Below, in pieces: positions 1-10,830 of a stretch of DNA of 64,000 bases. How positions within the stretch are numbered: position 1 is the stretch's first letter; the number at the start of each line of letters is the position of its first letter. The notes under the pieces were generated by a model. That model worked only from the letters and a program-made list of their open reading frames with translations, made no database searches and had not been told where the DNA came from. Where the stretch lies: assembly GCA_018136815.1 (NCBI GenBank), contig CM030941.1:403528-467527 (forward strand), written 5' to 3'. A program made the translations under genes and the position numbers. Source of the DNA: Isochrysis galbana. Taxonomy: Eukaryota > Haptophyta > Isochrysidales > Isochrysidaceae.

Positions 1-1820
1 CTCGGCGCTTGAAGCCGCCCGCGGAGACAGCAGCGTACCACCTCCCCACGCGCCGCAAGCCGGAGGCCACGCGCGAAGGTGGTCGCAAAGGCGCCGCACG
101 ACCTCCTCAGGCACGCCTGACGGTGGTTGGCCCTGGTCGCACGCCGCTCCCGAGCCCTCCGGCTCGTCGCACTCGAGAAAGTCAAGCAGCCCGCCGGGCT
201 GCGCTTCGGCGTTTAGGTCTGCGTTCGGGTCGTCGGCGAGTGGCCAAGGCGGCGGCGCATCCACGTCCTGGGCACGGGGCGGTGGGGCCGTGCGCCAGGC
301 GACAAATTTGAGCATCAAGCGGGGCACCTCGCTAGTACTCTCGCGGGCGCGGTGCCACAGGTCGAAATGCATCACGAGCGCGGAGCCCGCCTTGCACACA
401 ATCGGCACGGGCAGGGTAGCCCAGCGCTCAACTTGCTCGCCGAACGCAGGAATGTGGCCGCGCGAGTAGTGCGCTCGATCCGAGTCGCCGCGATAGAACT
501 GGCTGCCGGGGAGTAGCTCTGTCGGCCCCATCTCAAGCGTTGTGTCCTAAGGCCAAATGCGGCGGGGAGGGTGATGGTAGCGAGAGGTGACAGGTTGAGA
601 TGGAGACGCCGCTCGCGTCAGCCACAGAGGCGCCCCCTCGGCCATCTGGCGGGTGAACAGCTTCACGGAGCGGGCGGGCGGGCTCTCCTGCCTCTCTTCC
701 TCGCCCTCGGTCCTCGCTCACCTGCGGGTAGAAGCAGAGCATCACGTCGTGTATCTCGTGCCTCCTCCCGTAGCTACGCGGCGCTCCCCGCTGCGCGTCC
801 ACGTGCCACATGGTCGTCTTATCCCCGCGCGTGCGCAGGTGAGCACGCGTATGCGCGTGCAGCCGGTAGCCCTCGCCCAGCAGTGTGCGCAGCGCCCTCT
901 CGACCACGGGAGAGCATAGGAAGGCGGCAGAGCAGAGATCTTCGGCGCAGCGCAGCAGGTTGTTGCCCGCGGCGTCTCCTCCGAGCGTCCTCAAGCCATA
1001 TGGCCCGCCCGAGGGCAGCACGCCAGAACTGAGCACCTGCGAGAGAAGCAAGAAGGGGGCAGGGCTGTGGTGTTGTGGGGTGGGGTGGGTTCTGATCGTC
1101 GGGGGGGCGCGCGCGCCCTGCTCCACGGCGCCAAGGCAGCATGCAGCGAGTTTTCTAGACAGGTCACTCCCTGGCAGATATCGCTCCTGCCCTCGATCCC
1201 TCACTCACGAGTCGGCAGAGGGCGTCTGCCAACGAAGCAACGCCCAGTCACGCCCTACCGATGGAGCGCGCGAGCAAGCTGTTGCCTGAGAGAGATTGAG
1301 AGCCTTTGAGCGCTCTACCGTGCAGGAAACGGCAACAGTAGGAGGAGCAAGGAGCGGCGCGAGACACGAAAAGCGGACCGCATCGACTGGCGATCAAGGA
1401 AGTGAAGTGAAGGAAGGGCGAGGGGAGGCGGGGGGGGGGGCGCAGGGGAATAGCGAGAAGCGCAGGCGGCGGAGCACGCCTCCACACACACGCACACACC
1501 CTCCCCCTCCTGTCCTCCCAGAATCGTCCCTCGTAGTGTGAACGGAAGCGCTTCCCCCCCCCCCCCCCCCCCCCCCTTTCTCTTCCCCCTTTCACTTCCC
1601 CCTTCCACCCTTCCACCCTTCCACCCTCACCCATTCCCTTCCCCCATTCCCTCCTCCCCCCTTCCCCCCCCTCGCACACACACCCACACAAGCACGCACG
1701 CGTGCACTCACCCACGCACACCTTGTCGCCGATCGATGCCGCGCACGCCTCGCTGCACACCCCAGGCAGAAGCACGTAGCCCTGCACGAGGAAGCGGCGC
1801 CGCAGCTCTCCCGCCTCCAT
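1..1820 (-). CDS. Phytanoyl-CoA dioxygenase (PhyH) family protein, 3' end outside window
   Basis: Fe(II)/2-oxoglutarate oxygenase of the PhyH family; the substrate cannot be told from sequence. Proposed exons: 1820-1722, 1036-722 and 546 to the edge. All introns are phase 0 GT-AG, and the reading frame is still open at base 1. The start MEAGELRRRFLVQGYVLLPG fits the family's N-terminal segment (phenylalanine, then GYVLLPGV). Exon 2 holds the iron-binding HxD in TTMWHVD. Exon 3 holds MGPTELLPGS, the distal histidine in MHFDLWHRA and a following RLMLKFVAWR strand with the likely 2-oxoglutarate-binding arginine. The first intron is nearly 700 bp and contains long C/T homopolymers, so an unseen small exon cannot be excluded. 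It is transcribed divergently from ARPC2. The family call is firm; the exon 1 join is less so. Confidence 0.8.
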
Positions 1821-2137
1821 CCTCTGCCCGAGCCCGGCTCTAATAATAGGAACTTGCTGAGCTATTAATATACATGTGACTCATAATCTTATCCCGCGTG
1901 TCCGAGCCCCGCCCTAAAAATAGTCACTCCACCTACATGTTAGAAATCATGCTTGAACCTCCTTGGGCCCCCCTTTCTGTATTTCCCCCTGTCCCCCTCC
2001 TCTCTCTCTCTCTCATTTACTTCTCTACTCTCTCTCCCTCTCCCTCTCTCCCTCTCCCTCTCCCTCCATCGCCCCCCCCCCCAAGCACAAATACTACTAC
2101 ACATTTACATAGATATAAACATACACAGAGGGGGAGA

Positions 2138-2182
<45 letters not shown>

Positions 2183-2277
2183 AGAGAAAGAGAGAGAGAG
2201 AGGAAGAGGGAAGAGAGAGAAAGAGAGAGAGAGGGAAGAGAGAGAGAAAGAGAGAGAGAGCGCGCTGGCGGCCCGCC
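1821..2277. promoter_or_regulatory. Shared upstream region of divergent PhyH and ARPC2 genes, with polypyrimidine and polypurine arms
   Basis: This 457-bp stretch separates two divergent start codons, so it must hold both promoters or 5' UTRs. A CT-rich tract (about 1983-2068) is followed after about 58 bp by a GA-rich tract (about 2127-2260) that runs almost to the ARPC2 ATG at 2278. The two tracts are imperfect inverted complements. An AT-rich patch with attaatatac lies near 1864. No defined core promoter motif was identified. Confidence 0.4.
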
Positions 2278-3862
2278 ATGCTGCACTTGGCGCCCTCCCA
2301 CCGCATGGTCTCCGAGGCGCTGGCCACGGCGATCGCGGCGGCCCCCGAGCGGCGCGAGGCGATAGACATGCGCGCGGTCGACTTCGGCGCGCTCTACCAA
2401 CTCAGCGTCAAGCCGGAGGAGCTGCACACACTGCGCATCTCGCTGTGGAGCAGATGCTTCGACGAAGTGCTTTCCGCAGTTGGCCAGCCCTTCTTTGCAG
2501 AGCTCTACGGCAAGATGCTCGAGCCCGAGGCTGAGCAGGGATTCTCAATCACGCTCGTACTCAACTTGGACCACATCCCACCAGACCAGGTCGAATGCCT
2601 AAGTTTCCCTCCAAAGCGATACGCAAGCTTGGGGGGCGTGCAGGAAGAGTGGGAGGGGAGGAGGCTGGGCTCGAGCCTCCCAACTGTGCACGCAGTATCG
2701 ACGGCGGTTAGACCATCTGTTTTGGCCCGCGCGATTCCCGCCCTTCAATTGCAACGCCCCATCGCAAAAATTGACCCTGTGACATTCTGTGGTTGGTGGT
2801 GGCCCCAATCCGGTAGGCTGCTCGTGAGGCACTCGTGCAGAAGCTGTCCTCGATGAAGCGTGATGTTGTCGGCGCGCCGCTTTGGCTGTCGTTCCGCGCG
2901 CTCCTTGCGGATGCGAAACCTCCGAAACCACACTATACGGTGCACTACGCCGAGAGCCAGTGCATGTACGTGGTGCCTCAGGTGTGCCGTCAAACAAACA
3001 CCGTGGTAGCCCACCTCGACCCAGTACACGTGCTGCAGCTCTAGCCTCCGCCCTCTGCACTTGCCCTGTTGCCCCGTACAGCCCATCTCGACTTCCGCCC
3101 TTCGTCTTGCCAGCCTGATGTCGTGGTGATCGTCTTCGCGCTGTGCTTTTCGAATGCAACAGAGGCGGCGATTGCAAAGATTTTTTTGCAGGAGGCAGAG
3201 ATGTCACGGAGACAATCCAAGGAGCTAGCTGCAGCACCAAGCATTGTGTACACACAGGTGAGCTCAAGGCTATGTGCCGGTGTCAGGAGAGTGTGCGGAG
3301 TGCGATACCGTCAGGAACCCTTATGTTTCTTCACGCCAATTCGCAACCTCTCAACCCCACTTTTGCGACTACCTGGCAGGAACCTCCACTTGAGCTTCGG
3401 CAGCTTGGTACTTCAAGGCCTGAACCCTCGGCCATCGACGGATTCATTGGTCACGTCACCATTGCTGTATCGAAACGGGTCGTGGAGGCTGGGGGGGTCG
3501 AGAAAGTGGTGGGGCTTGTTCAGGGCTATCCATGCTATCTATTGTATCATGTCAAAGCGACCAAGTCGCAGCTGCACACGCGTATCAGAGCGAGATCAAC
3601 AAATTGGTTGCAGGTAAGCGAGGGTGGATGCTCGATTCGAGCGCAGTGATGACGATGTGCCCGCATGGCGGGCAGACTTACCGACGAGGCCCACCGAATG
3701 GTACATACGCGTGTGCCACGTCTGCGGCCACTTGCTTCCAATTTTGCAATCTACCGACTTCTTGTCCGCCCGCTATATCGACCCCAGGTTCTCAATCGTG
3801 CCATGCCCGAAAAGCTTGACAAGGAGCGCAAAACCATCTCGGGCCGGGTCTTCAAGCGGTAA
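2278..3862 (+). CDS. ARPC2: Arp2/3 complex subunit 2 (ARPC2, p34-Arc)
   Basis: Core subunit of the Arp2/3 complex, which nucleates branched actin filaments; ARPC2 with ARPC4 forms the scaffold that contacts the mother filament. Five phase-0 exons: 2278-2589, 2841-2981, 3114-3257, 3380-3613 and 3788-3862 (TAA), all with AG acceptors and GT donors. Spliced length is 301 residues, against about 300 in animals. Recognisable segments in family order: FGALYQLSV; FFAELYGKMLEPEAEQGFSI; TEAAIAKIFLQE; EPPLELRQL; YLLYHVKATKSQLHTRIRAR; and the C-terminal VLNRAMPEKLDKERKTISGR. The ATG follows directly after a long GA tract. Introns are 130-250 bp. The whole length matches the family with no break, so the gene looks intact. 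It is divergent from the PhyH gene. Confidence 0.95.
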
Positions 3863-4317
3863 GAGAACCGACCCCTCCTAATGCCATGGTGCGCTTGAGC
3901 ATGAGTGTGATTCGACCGGCCGCTTGGCTGTTGCCTAGCATTGGCTATTGTCAAATTAGCATTTTGCGTTCTAAGGTTGTAGTGGAAGAGGGAGAGGAAG
4001 CGCCGCCGGCCGCGCTTAAACATACGAGACGTCCTACACTCTGCTAGTCTCCATGGCGTGTCTTGTGTCTTCTTTATACTGTTGCACGGCGAGATTCGGG
4101 CCACGTCAAAAAGTGCGATTGGGAGAGGGTGGGCAGCAGTAAGAGCAAGACAAGGGTGAAGGGGGCAGCAGCAAAGCTTGTAGGCCACCCGCTGCATGTG
4201 CCATCGCCGTCATTTGCTGAACGGAATATGACAATGAGCGCGGTGTGAATCGGCTGGACAGACGCAAACGAGAGAGGCACATACCCTGCTTCTGCCACTG
4301 AACGGTGACACTGACGC
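3863..4317. other. Intergenic, no gene seen
   Basis: This is the ARPC2 3' flank up to the first scaffold gap. No coding signature or repeat was recognised on either strand. The 5' part of the ankyrin-kinase gene probably begins here or inside the gap. Confidence 0.5.
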
Positions 4318-4417
4318 NNNNNNNNNNNNNNNNNNNNNNNNNNNNNNNNNNNNNNNNNNNNNNNNNNNNNNNNNNNNNNNNNNNNNNNNNNNNNNNNNNN
4401 NNNNNNNNNNNNNNNNN
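4318..4417. other. Assembly gap (100 N)
   Basis: Exactly 100 N, the usual placeholder for a gap of unknown size. It truncates the 5' part of the ankyrin-kinase gene. Confidence 0.99.
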
Positions 4418-5800
4418 TCATAACGCTGCGCCGACCCCCTTCCTACGCCATATCACCACGCCTCCTCCGGCGATGCTCTGGATTAATCGTCCCGTCAACC
4501 TGACTATACAGACCCGCTCTCCCCGCCCACTTCGCCGGCTCTCTCCCCTTGTTCCGAGTCCTTGTTGCTCCTTCCCTGTGGCCGACTTCCGACCCTCTCC
4601 CCCTCTCCCCCGACGCCCCTCCCACCCACACCGCCCGGGCGTCCCGCACGCTCTCACCCTCGGACCAATCCACCTCCCCCCCCCCCCCCCCAACCCGTGT
4701 TTCTCCCCCCCCCCTCAACCCTTGCTGTGCAGGATGGTAGCACCGCCCTGCACTTTGCGGCAGCCAAAAACCACCCCTCCGTCATCAGGGCACTCGTGGA
4801 CGGGGGGGCCGAGATCGATGCAGAGGACAACAATGTGCGCACGCATTCTTCGCTGCGCCTGCGCCCACGCCGCCCGCCGCTCGCACCGCCTCCTCGACCC
4901 AACCTGCCTTCCGCACACCAGGGGTACACTCCGCTGGTGCTGGCGGCGCGCTGGGGCCGGCAGGCTGCGGTCAAGAAGCTCGTGGAGAAGGGCGCCAAGC
5001 TGCTCGCGATGGACAAGGCATGCGCTGGCCCTGGTGCCGAGCCGAAAGGCGTCGTCAGCTCCATTTCTCGGAGACGCGCCTTTCTCCTCCCGCCCTCTGC
5101 TCTCCCCCCAGCCACCCCTCACCCTCCCTCCGCTGCCTCTTCTTCACACCGCGCCTCCTCCGGCGGTACTCTGCTCAAACCGTCCCGTGGACAACGCTAA
5201 ACAGACCCCCTCCTGCCGCCCACTCGACATTTTCTCCCCCTGTTCCGAGTCCTTCTTCCCTGCGGCGGACGTCACACTCTCCCCTCCCCCTCTCCGCCGA
5301 CGGCTCTCCACCCCTCGTTCATCCCCCGCGCAGCCGCGCCGCTCCCCCCGCGCCCCCCATGCTTTCACCCTCTGACCTAACTCGCTCCCCCCTCCAACTC
5401 TTGCTATGCAGGATGGCCGGACCGCCCTCCACTGGGCGGCATACAACAGCGACCCATCCGCCATCGCAAAGCTCCTCGACAGGGGGGCACAGATCGAGGC
5501 CAAAGATAATAATGTGCGCACGCGTTCTTCGCAACGCCTGCGCCCAAGCCACCCGCCCCTCCCACCGCAGCCTCAACCGAACCAGCCGTCTGCTCACCCG
5601 ATGGAGTGCAGTGGGACACTCCGCTGATGCTTGCGGCGGGCCGGGTTACTCTGGGCGCGGTCAAGAAGCTGACGGAGATGGGCGCCGATCTGCTCGCCAA
5701 GAACAAGGTGCGCAGTGCCTTTGGCGCTAGGCACAAAGGCATCGCCCGCGCCATCCCTTTGAGATGCTCTTTCCCCTCCCTCCGCCCTCACCGCATAAGC
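4418..5800 (+). repeat. Tandem duplication of an ankyrin exon-pair module including its introns
   Basis: The exon pair (34 + 32 codons) occurs three times. Intron sequence upstream of the first pair (from about 4457, CCTCCTCCGGCG followed by a cccgt...acagaccc...ttccgagtcctt series) recurs upstream of the second pair (from about 5153). Duplication therefore copied intron plus exons as a block. The third module's intron is more diverged and holds a C run of more than 35 bases near 6100. Confidence 0.7.
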
Positions 5801-6092
5801 TGCGGCCGCATCGCGTCGCCATCGTCCGCACGTGCACAGTGCTGTAGTTCTTGAGCGCTTGCACCCTTGCATGCCTCCGAGCAGCACGCCCTCGCGCAGT
5901 GGGAAGTCATCCTTACCACCCTAGCTTTTTCATTTTCTGCGCAGGATGGTCGCACGGCCCTGCACGCCGCGGCACTCAACGGCCGCACACGCACCGTCGA
6001 GGCGCTGCTTGTGAAGGGGGCCGAGGCTGACGCCAAGGACAACAGCGTGCGTAACTCTCCCTCGCTCTACCCGCGCCCACTCTCGCCGTACC

Positions 6093-6136
<44 letters not shown>

Positions 6137-9100
6137 TCCCTTACCCCCCTCACCTGCTCCCCCCTGAGCCCCTGAGCTCCCTCATCCTCCTGCTTTCTGA
6201 CTGTTGTGCAGGGACGGACTCCACTGATGCTGGCGGCCGGCAATGGCCAGCGGGATGCGGCTGAACTGTTGATCAGAAAGGGCGCCGATGCCTATGCCAA
6301 GGACGAGGTGCGCCTCCCTCCCCCACCCCCTCCCCCTCTCCCCCTTCAAATCAGCCGACGCGCCCTCATTCCCTGCCGTTCCCCATGTCGACGCACAGCA
6401 CCCGCCCTGCATGCTTCGTGTCGCGTCATCTAGCGCCCGTCGCGCTGCGTCAGCAGACCGCTTGCGCCATGCATATCCTGCCGCAGAACGGACAGATGGC
6501 GGTAGGTCAGGCTCGACTCAATGGTCACGGCAATGTAGTGGCAGGGCTCGAGGCACTGACGAAGTCCTTCTTCGAGACCGCACTCCGTCTCATTTACAAT
6601 CACTCGGCCACCTTCAGCGCCTGCGAGCACTCGGCCACCAACAGTCGGCTATTGCACAGGCTCGCGCGGCTCGCAACCTATCAGATGGAGCTGGCGGCAT
6701 TCGAGGCGACCTTCAGCCGTTTGGTGTGTGCTGCCGTCGAAGCGAAGCGTGCCACGCTTAAGGCAGGGTTCCACAAACTCCAGCTTCGTCACCCGCTGCT
6801 CACTGGAGAGCAGCCCAGTCCCACCGAGGCGGGCGAGCTGCTTCTCCGGCTCGCCACGGAGGCGCAGGCGGCTCGGGAGCGCGTCGAGCGAGCCGAGCAG
6901 GCAATGCCATCGCGCGACGAGCTCCCGAGGCTGCATGAGGACGCTTGGAAAGAGCACGCCTTCGCGCGAGACCAGGCGCGTCAGGAACAGGTGCACTTTC
7001 AAGAACTTCGGCTCGCAGGTCTGGGTGCGACTCAGCGATGCATTGAGCGCGCGCTGAGCGGTGAGCTCGACGACGGCATCGGGCCGCCCGAGCTTCCGAC
7101 CATTGATGATGATCTGAGCGCCGTGGCGGCACCGCGCGCGGACAGCAAGTGCGCTTCGCCATTGTCTGCCTTGTGTGCCGGCATCATCCAAGACGTGCGT
7201 CAGCTCCACGAAGAGTACTTCGGTCGCCGCCAGAGGCTCGAAGCCGACCTGCAGGCGTGCAAAGCGGATCTAGGACGCGCATGCCAGGAGGCGGAGATCT
7301 GCGCCGCGCTTCACGCGCGACGCACGCATGTCGAGGAGCTGCTGGGCGATCTCGAGCGGAGGACCCCCGAGGTAGCCAGGCATAAGAAGGAGGAACGTAG
7401 TGCCAAATGTGTAAAGGAAGACCTCGAGGATGAGAGTGCCCCTGGCGACCCACATCTAGAGCGAGCACGCGCCGCACACAAGGATGCGGAGAAACGCCTG
7501 GCCGCCATCTTGCTACGGCGGGACGAGGTGGTATCGCAGATCGCTGAGCTGAGCGCTACGCCCAGGCCTAGGCACGAGACGGTGCTTGGTGAGGATCTGA
7601 GCATCCCACTCGACTTCCCCGAGGTACTCGTCCGCACGCAACGCATCGTTCGGGGACCAGGCTATACCTACGCGCAGCTGGATGCTGCAGGCCGCGCGCG
7701 CTACGACATCGAGATACTGCTGCGCAACGCCGGACTTCTCGTGTACGATCGTGGCGACAAGAGCTACACTCACCTCGAGTACGTCTCTGGCAAGCCAACC
7801 GTCAAGCGCGTGACGTGGTATGGCGATCCCAAGATCCTCAAGGACTATTGCGTGAACGACTTCAAGCGCGTGCAACGAGCCATCACGGCGGCGAGCCGGC
7901 TGCGCCATCCGGGGATCGTGCGCGTGGAGTGCGCCTTCCTCCCCAAGGATCGAAGCGATATCGTCGTCGTGCAGTCGCCCTACTACTCGGGCGGCAACAT
8001 GCGCCAATGGTGCCAAGACAAGGATGGCACGGCCAGGCTCAGCGCGGCACAGAAGGTGGCGGAGGCGGTTCGCTTTCTGCACGCGCACGGCGTGCTGCAT
8101 CGAGACCTAAAGCCAGAGAATGTTGTCTTCAACGGCGATGCCGCCGACGCCACGCCCGCGCTGTGCGACTTTGATCTGAGTGTGAGCACGATAGAGACAG
8201 CCCAGCGAACAGTCCAACGTGGCACAACGCTCTACCTCGCACCCGAGCCGACTCCCTCTGCCGCATCGGACATCTTTGCGTTGGGCGTGACTTTCCTCGA
8301 TCTCATGCTCTGCGACGGCGACCAGGATCGCTTGCGCCAGACGCTTGCGCCCGGCGGATCCAGAGTCGAAGTCCTGAACCGAGTCCGTGCCGAGCTTGGA
8401 CGCCGAACCGAAGATGACGAGCTCGCAGCGCTCATCAGCTCGATGCTCGCACCCGACCCTGCCGAGCGTCCTGAGGCGGCCGCGGTGGCCGACGCGTTGA
8501 GCGAGCTCCTGAACGTACGTACATGCGTCCTGTGCCACTGCCCAGCGCCCCGCGACAGCGGGCTCGAGTGCGGCGCGACCGAGGGGCACTTCGCGTGCGA
8601 CGACTGCTTCTCTCTTCACATCGAACGCTTCGAGGCGCTGTGCGGAGAAGGCGGCCCTTCGGTCAAATGCTGTGCCAGCTTCATGGGGTGCGAGGCCCGC
8701 TTCACCTTCCAAGATGTTGCGCGGCACGCGGCGCCCAGTGCATTCGCAAAGTTGCAAGACAATATCGAAGATCAGCGGAATGTGTAGGTGGAGCACAAAT
8801 TTGAGCAGTGGAAAGCTGAGTTCGTCGCCAAGTCGGAGATGGAGCGCCGCGCCCTCACCACGCGGCAGCAAATCGAGCAGATGATGGAACTGCGCTGTCC
8901 AAAGTGCCGCCACGTCTTTGATGCGTTTGATGGTTGCGCGGCGCTCAACTGCGCCACTCCCAACTGCGGCGCTAAATTCTGCGCCCTCTGCCTCGCCGAC
9001 TGCGGTGACGATGCTCACCCGCACGTCCGACGGTGCCGCCTCAATCCCAATCCGGGCGAATTCTTTGTGACTGAGGTCGCGTGGGCGCGTGTCGTCGAGG

Positions 9101-9228
9101 GCGAGCGGCGTCGGAAGCTCGACGAGTTTTGGGGCACGCTCGAGCCTGAGTTGAAGCAGGCGATGGCAGCCGACGTGTTTGTGCGCCAGATCCTGCGCGA
9201 CTTGAGGCTCGACCCAATGGTCGTCTAG
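4733..9228 (+). CDS. Ankyrin-repeat, protein kinase-like and RBR-type zinc-finger protein; 5' end in gap, in-frame TAG near the end
   Basis: Six phase-0 exons each encode one ankyrin repeat: 4733-4834, 4922-5017, 5412-5513, 5612-5707, 5945-6046 and 6212-6307. They alternate 34 and 32 codons, with openings such as DGSTALHFAA and GYTPLVLAA. The large last exon probably starts at 6454 (or 6487). It encodes a coiled coil rich in Ala, Arg and Glu (about 6730-7560) and a kinase-like domain with HGVLHRDLKPEN at about 8090, then CDFDLS (DFD instead of DFG) and an APE motif. No glycine loop or clear beta-3 lysine is seen. A Cys/His-rich RING-like block follows (CVLCHCPAP, GHFACDDC), then TAG at 8785-8787. 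The same frame continues to 9228 with LRCPKCRHVFDAFDGCAAL and GAKFCALCLADCG, which look like an IBR/RING2 module. The role could be ubiquitin ligation coupled to signalling (inference). The TAG may be a real stop, a mutation, readthrough or an error. Confidence 0.75.
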
Positions 9229-9425
9229 CGACTGTGATCGTAACTCTTGACTGGTAATTGTTGATCACCCTGATCCAACACCTCTCTCTGTCGAGGAGGC
9301 GTTTGACAACTTTCGGCGAACAAACACTTATCAAACACTTCTTCCCGGAAGCTGTTAGGTGTCATCTCTTAAGACGCCGATGGAAGCACCTCCGAAGGTG
9401 CTTCGAGGCCCCCTCACCGAAGTCA

Positions 9426-9625
9426 TGAATGAGGCTGAGTGAGAGGGCCCAGCGACCGAAGATGGCGACCCTGAGGGCAGCGTCGGCCTGGGGGACGACA
9501 GTCTACCATCAGACGACGACGAACCGCCCGAGAACCCCGTCCCCTACGAGTTCGCTGGCGACGAGGACGAAGACGAGGGCGTCAAGGATACCATCGAGGT
9601 GGAGGTGGGTGGTGGGGCGGGCGAG
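9426..9625 (+). repeat. Dispersed repeat with acidic coding segment (copy 1)
   Basis: A frame reading SLPSDDDEPPENPVPYEFAG, then a DEDEDEG acidic run, matches a minus-strand segment near 25.88-26.03 kb (CLPSDDELPPENPEPYLFAG). Upstream DNA (about 9365-9420, tctcttaagacgcc, gaaggtgcttcg) also matches the flank of that copy at about 26.03-26.09 kb. A stop codon lies just upstream in this copy. It is probably the 5' coding part of an unidentified transposon family. Confidence 0.45.
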
Positions 9626-10352
9626 CGCGTGCTTTGGCAGCTGTGGCGGCGGGGAAACATCATTGCTGAACGAGAACGGCGAATTCCTTGCTCCTGGCGG
9701 CGCTTGTTGCGCCGCCATGGATGCAGGGCCGGCGGCGGGCAGTGGTAGGGCCGGTGCAGCTGGCGGCGGCATTGCAGTTGCATAGCACCGGGAGCATTGC
9801 CCACCTGACCTCGATGTACTCCCTTGTCGACAGCGTGGCGGGGGGGTGCGTCTCAGTGAGTAGGGAGGTGACAGGATGTCTGTAGGGGTCAGAGTGGTAG
9901 TCACATGCGCGCCTATGCGTGTGAAGCCACGTGGGAATTAATTCGGCGATCACTTTTTGACTCAAAAAAAATATATGAAGATTCTGGGCTACACACCTAC
10001 TAGGTCAAGGTCCCCCTATATCCATTCCGACATCGCCCTAATCTCCCCTCCCTCCACCTCCTCCCCTTCCCCCCTTCATTCCTTGTTCTTCGGTTTCCGG
10101 GGTCCGGCTCCGGTGCACTACCAAGAGCCTAGTTCGGAGTGCGGGTTCGTGGCAGGCCTATAGGCCTATTGAGCGGAGCTGAGAGGGTGCAACCTCAGGT
10201 TTGGTTGTTTTTTTTCGCAAGTGCCCCCCATGTGGACGGTATAAGTTCTACTTAAAGGACCCCCTTATTAAGGTACAAACTTGCAGGTTTCATATGGTAA
10301 TACCGCATGTATGTGCGCAGCAGTTGAAAGAAGTGCCGGCCGCGGGCCCACG
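9626..10352. other. Intergenic, no gene seen
   Basis: Low-complexity and unremarkable sequence. A short stretch (about 9972-10010, gaagattctgggctacacacctac) resembles 32420-32450 and suggests another dispersed repeat. No supported gene. Confidence 0.4.
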
Positions 10353-10830
10353 TTAGAGTTGGGCGCTTACGTTGCGTGCGTCAACCACCGAGTGTCGTCT
10401 GCGCGGCACCGGCGGCGTCGGCCGTGCACCCCCTCTTCTCTCCCCCAAAACTCTTCCAACCAAGAGCCGCGCGGGATCACCACCGACTACGCGCGGCGCT
10501 CTCGCGTCTTCTTTGTCTTTGCGAGCTTGAGCTGCAAGTGCTTCTGCTTCAGCAATCCGCGCCTTGTCCTTCTCCTTGAACTCGGCAATCATGTCTTCAT
10601 ATGGGCTCCCACGTGTTGTCCCTCGTGCTGAAGCCCACCCATTTGACTTGGAATTGGGTGATGCCCTTTGCGAGACGTTGTCCGACAATTTCCTCAGGCT
10701 CGTAGACTCCCTTTCCAGCAGCTATGTCGAATGCGCTCGTGGGAGTCCGCCTCGTCGTCGTGCCCTGCGGCTGCAATGTTGGCAAGCTGCTCGAAGGTCT
10801 CGACATCCTCCTCGGCGCCATCGTCGGAGG
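10353..10830 (-). pseudogene. Chromodomain protein fragment with a frame break
   Basis: On the minus strand, 10712-10597 reads YEPEEIVGQRLAKGI, then QFQVKWVGFSTRDNTWEP. This is a chromodomain with the aromatic-cage pattern and the closing NTWEP motif. The expected ENL-type helix start is missing. The frame hits a stop and resumes in another frame (about 10605-10353) as YEDMIAEFKEKDKARIAEAE, a charged helix. Residues are lost at the junction, so this is a decayed copy or a domain split by a small deletion. N-terminal sequence up to about 11019 is proline-rich low complexity. Chromodomains of this kind occur in retroelement integrases and in host chromatin readers. The flanks do not decide between them. 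Confidence 0.5.

Noticed and set aside
1538-1843. Proline-rich open frames on the plus strand
   Set aside because: They translate C/T homopolymer and CA-repeat DNA in a PhyH intron, and the real exon is on the opposite strand.
1898-2534. Arg/Glu-repeat open frames over the GA tract
   Set aside because: These are products of the GA/CT simple repeats. The ARPC2 reading frame starting at 2278 is supported by family alignment instead.
8785-8787. Genome-wide reassignment of TAG to an amino acid
   Set aside because: The OSCA gene ends with TAG at the expected place and other genes use TAA or TGA, so only local readthrough or error is considered.
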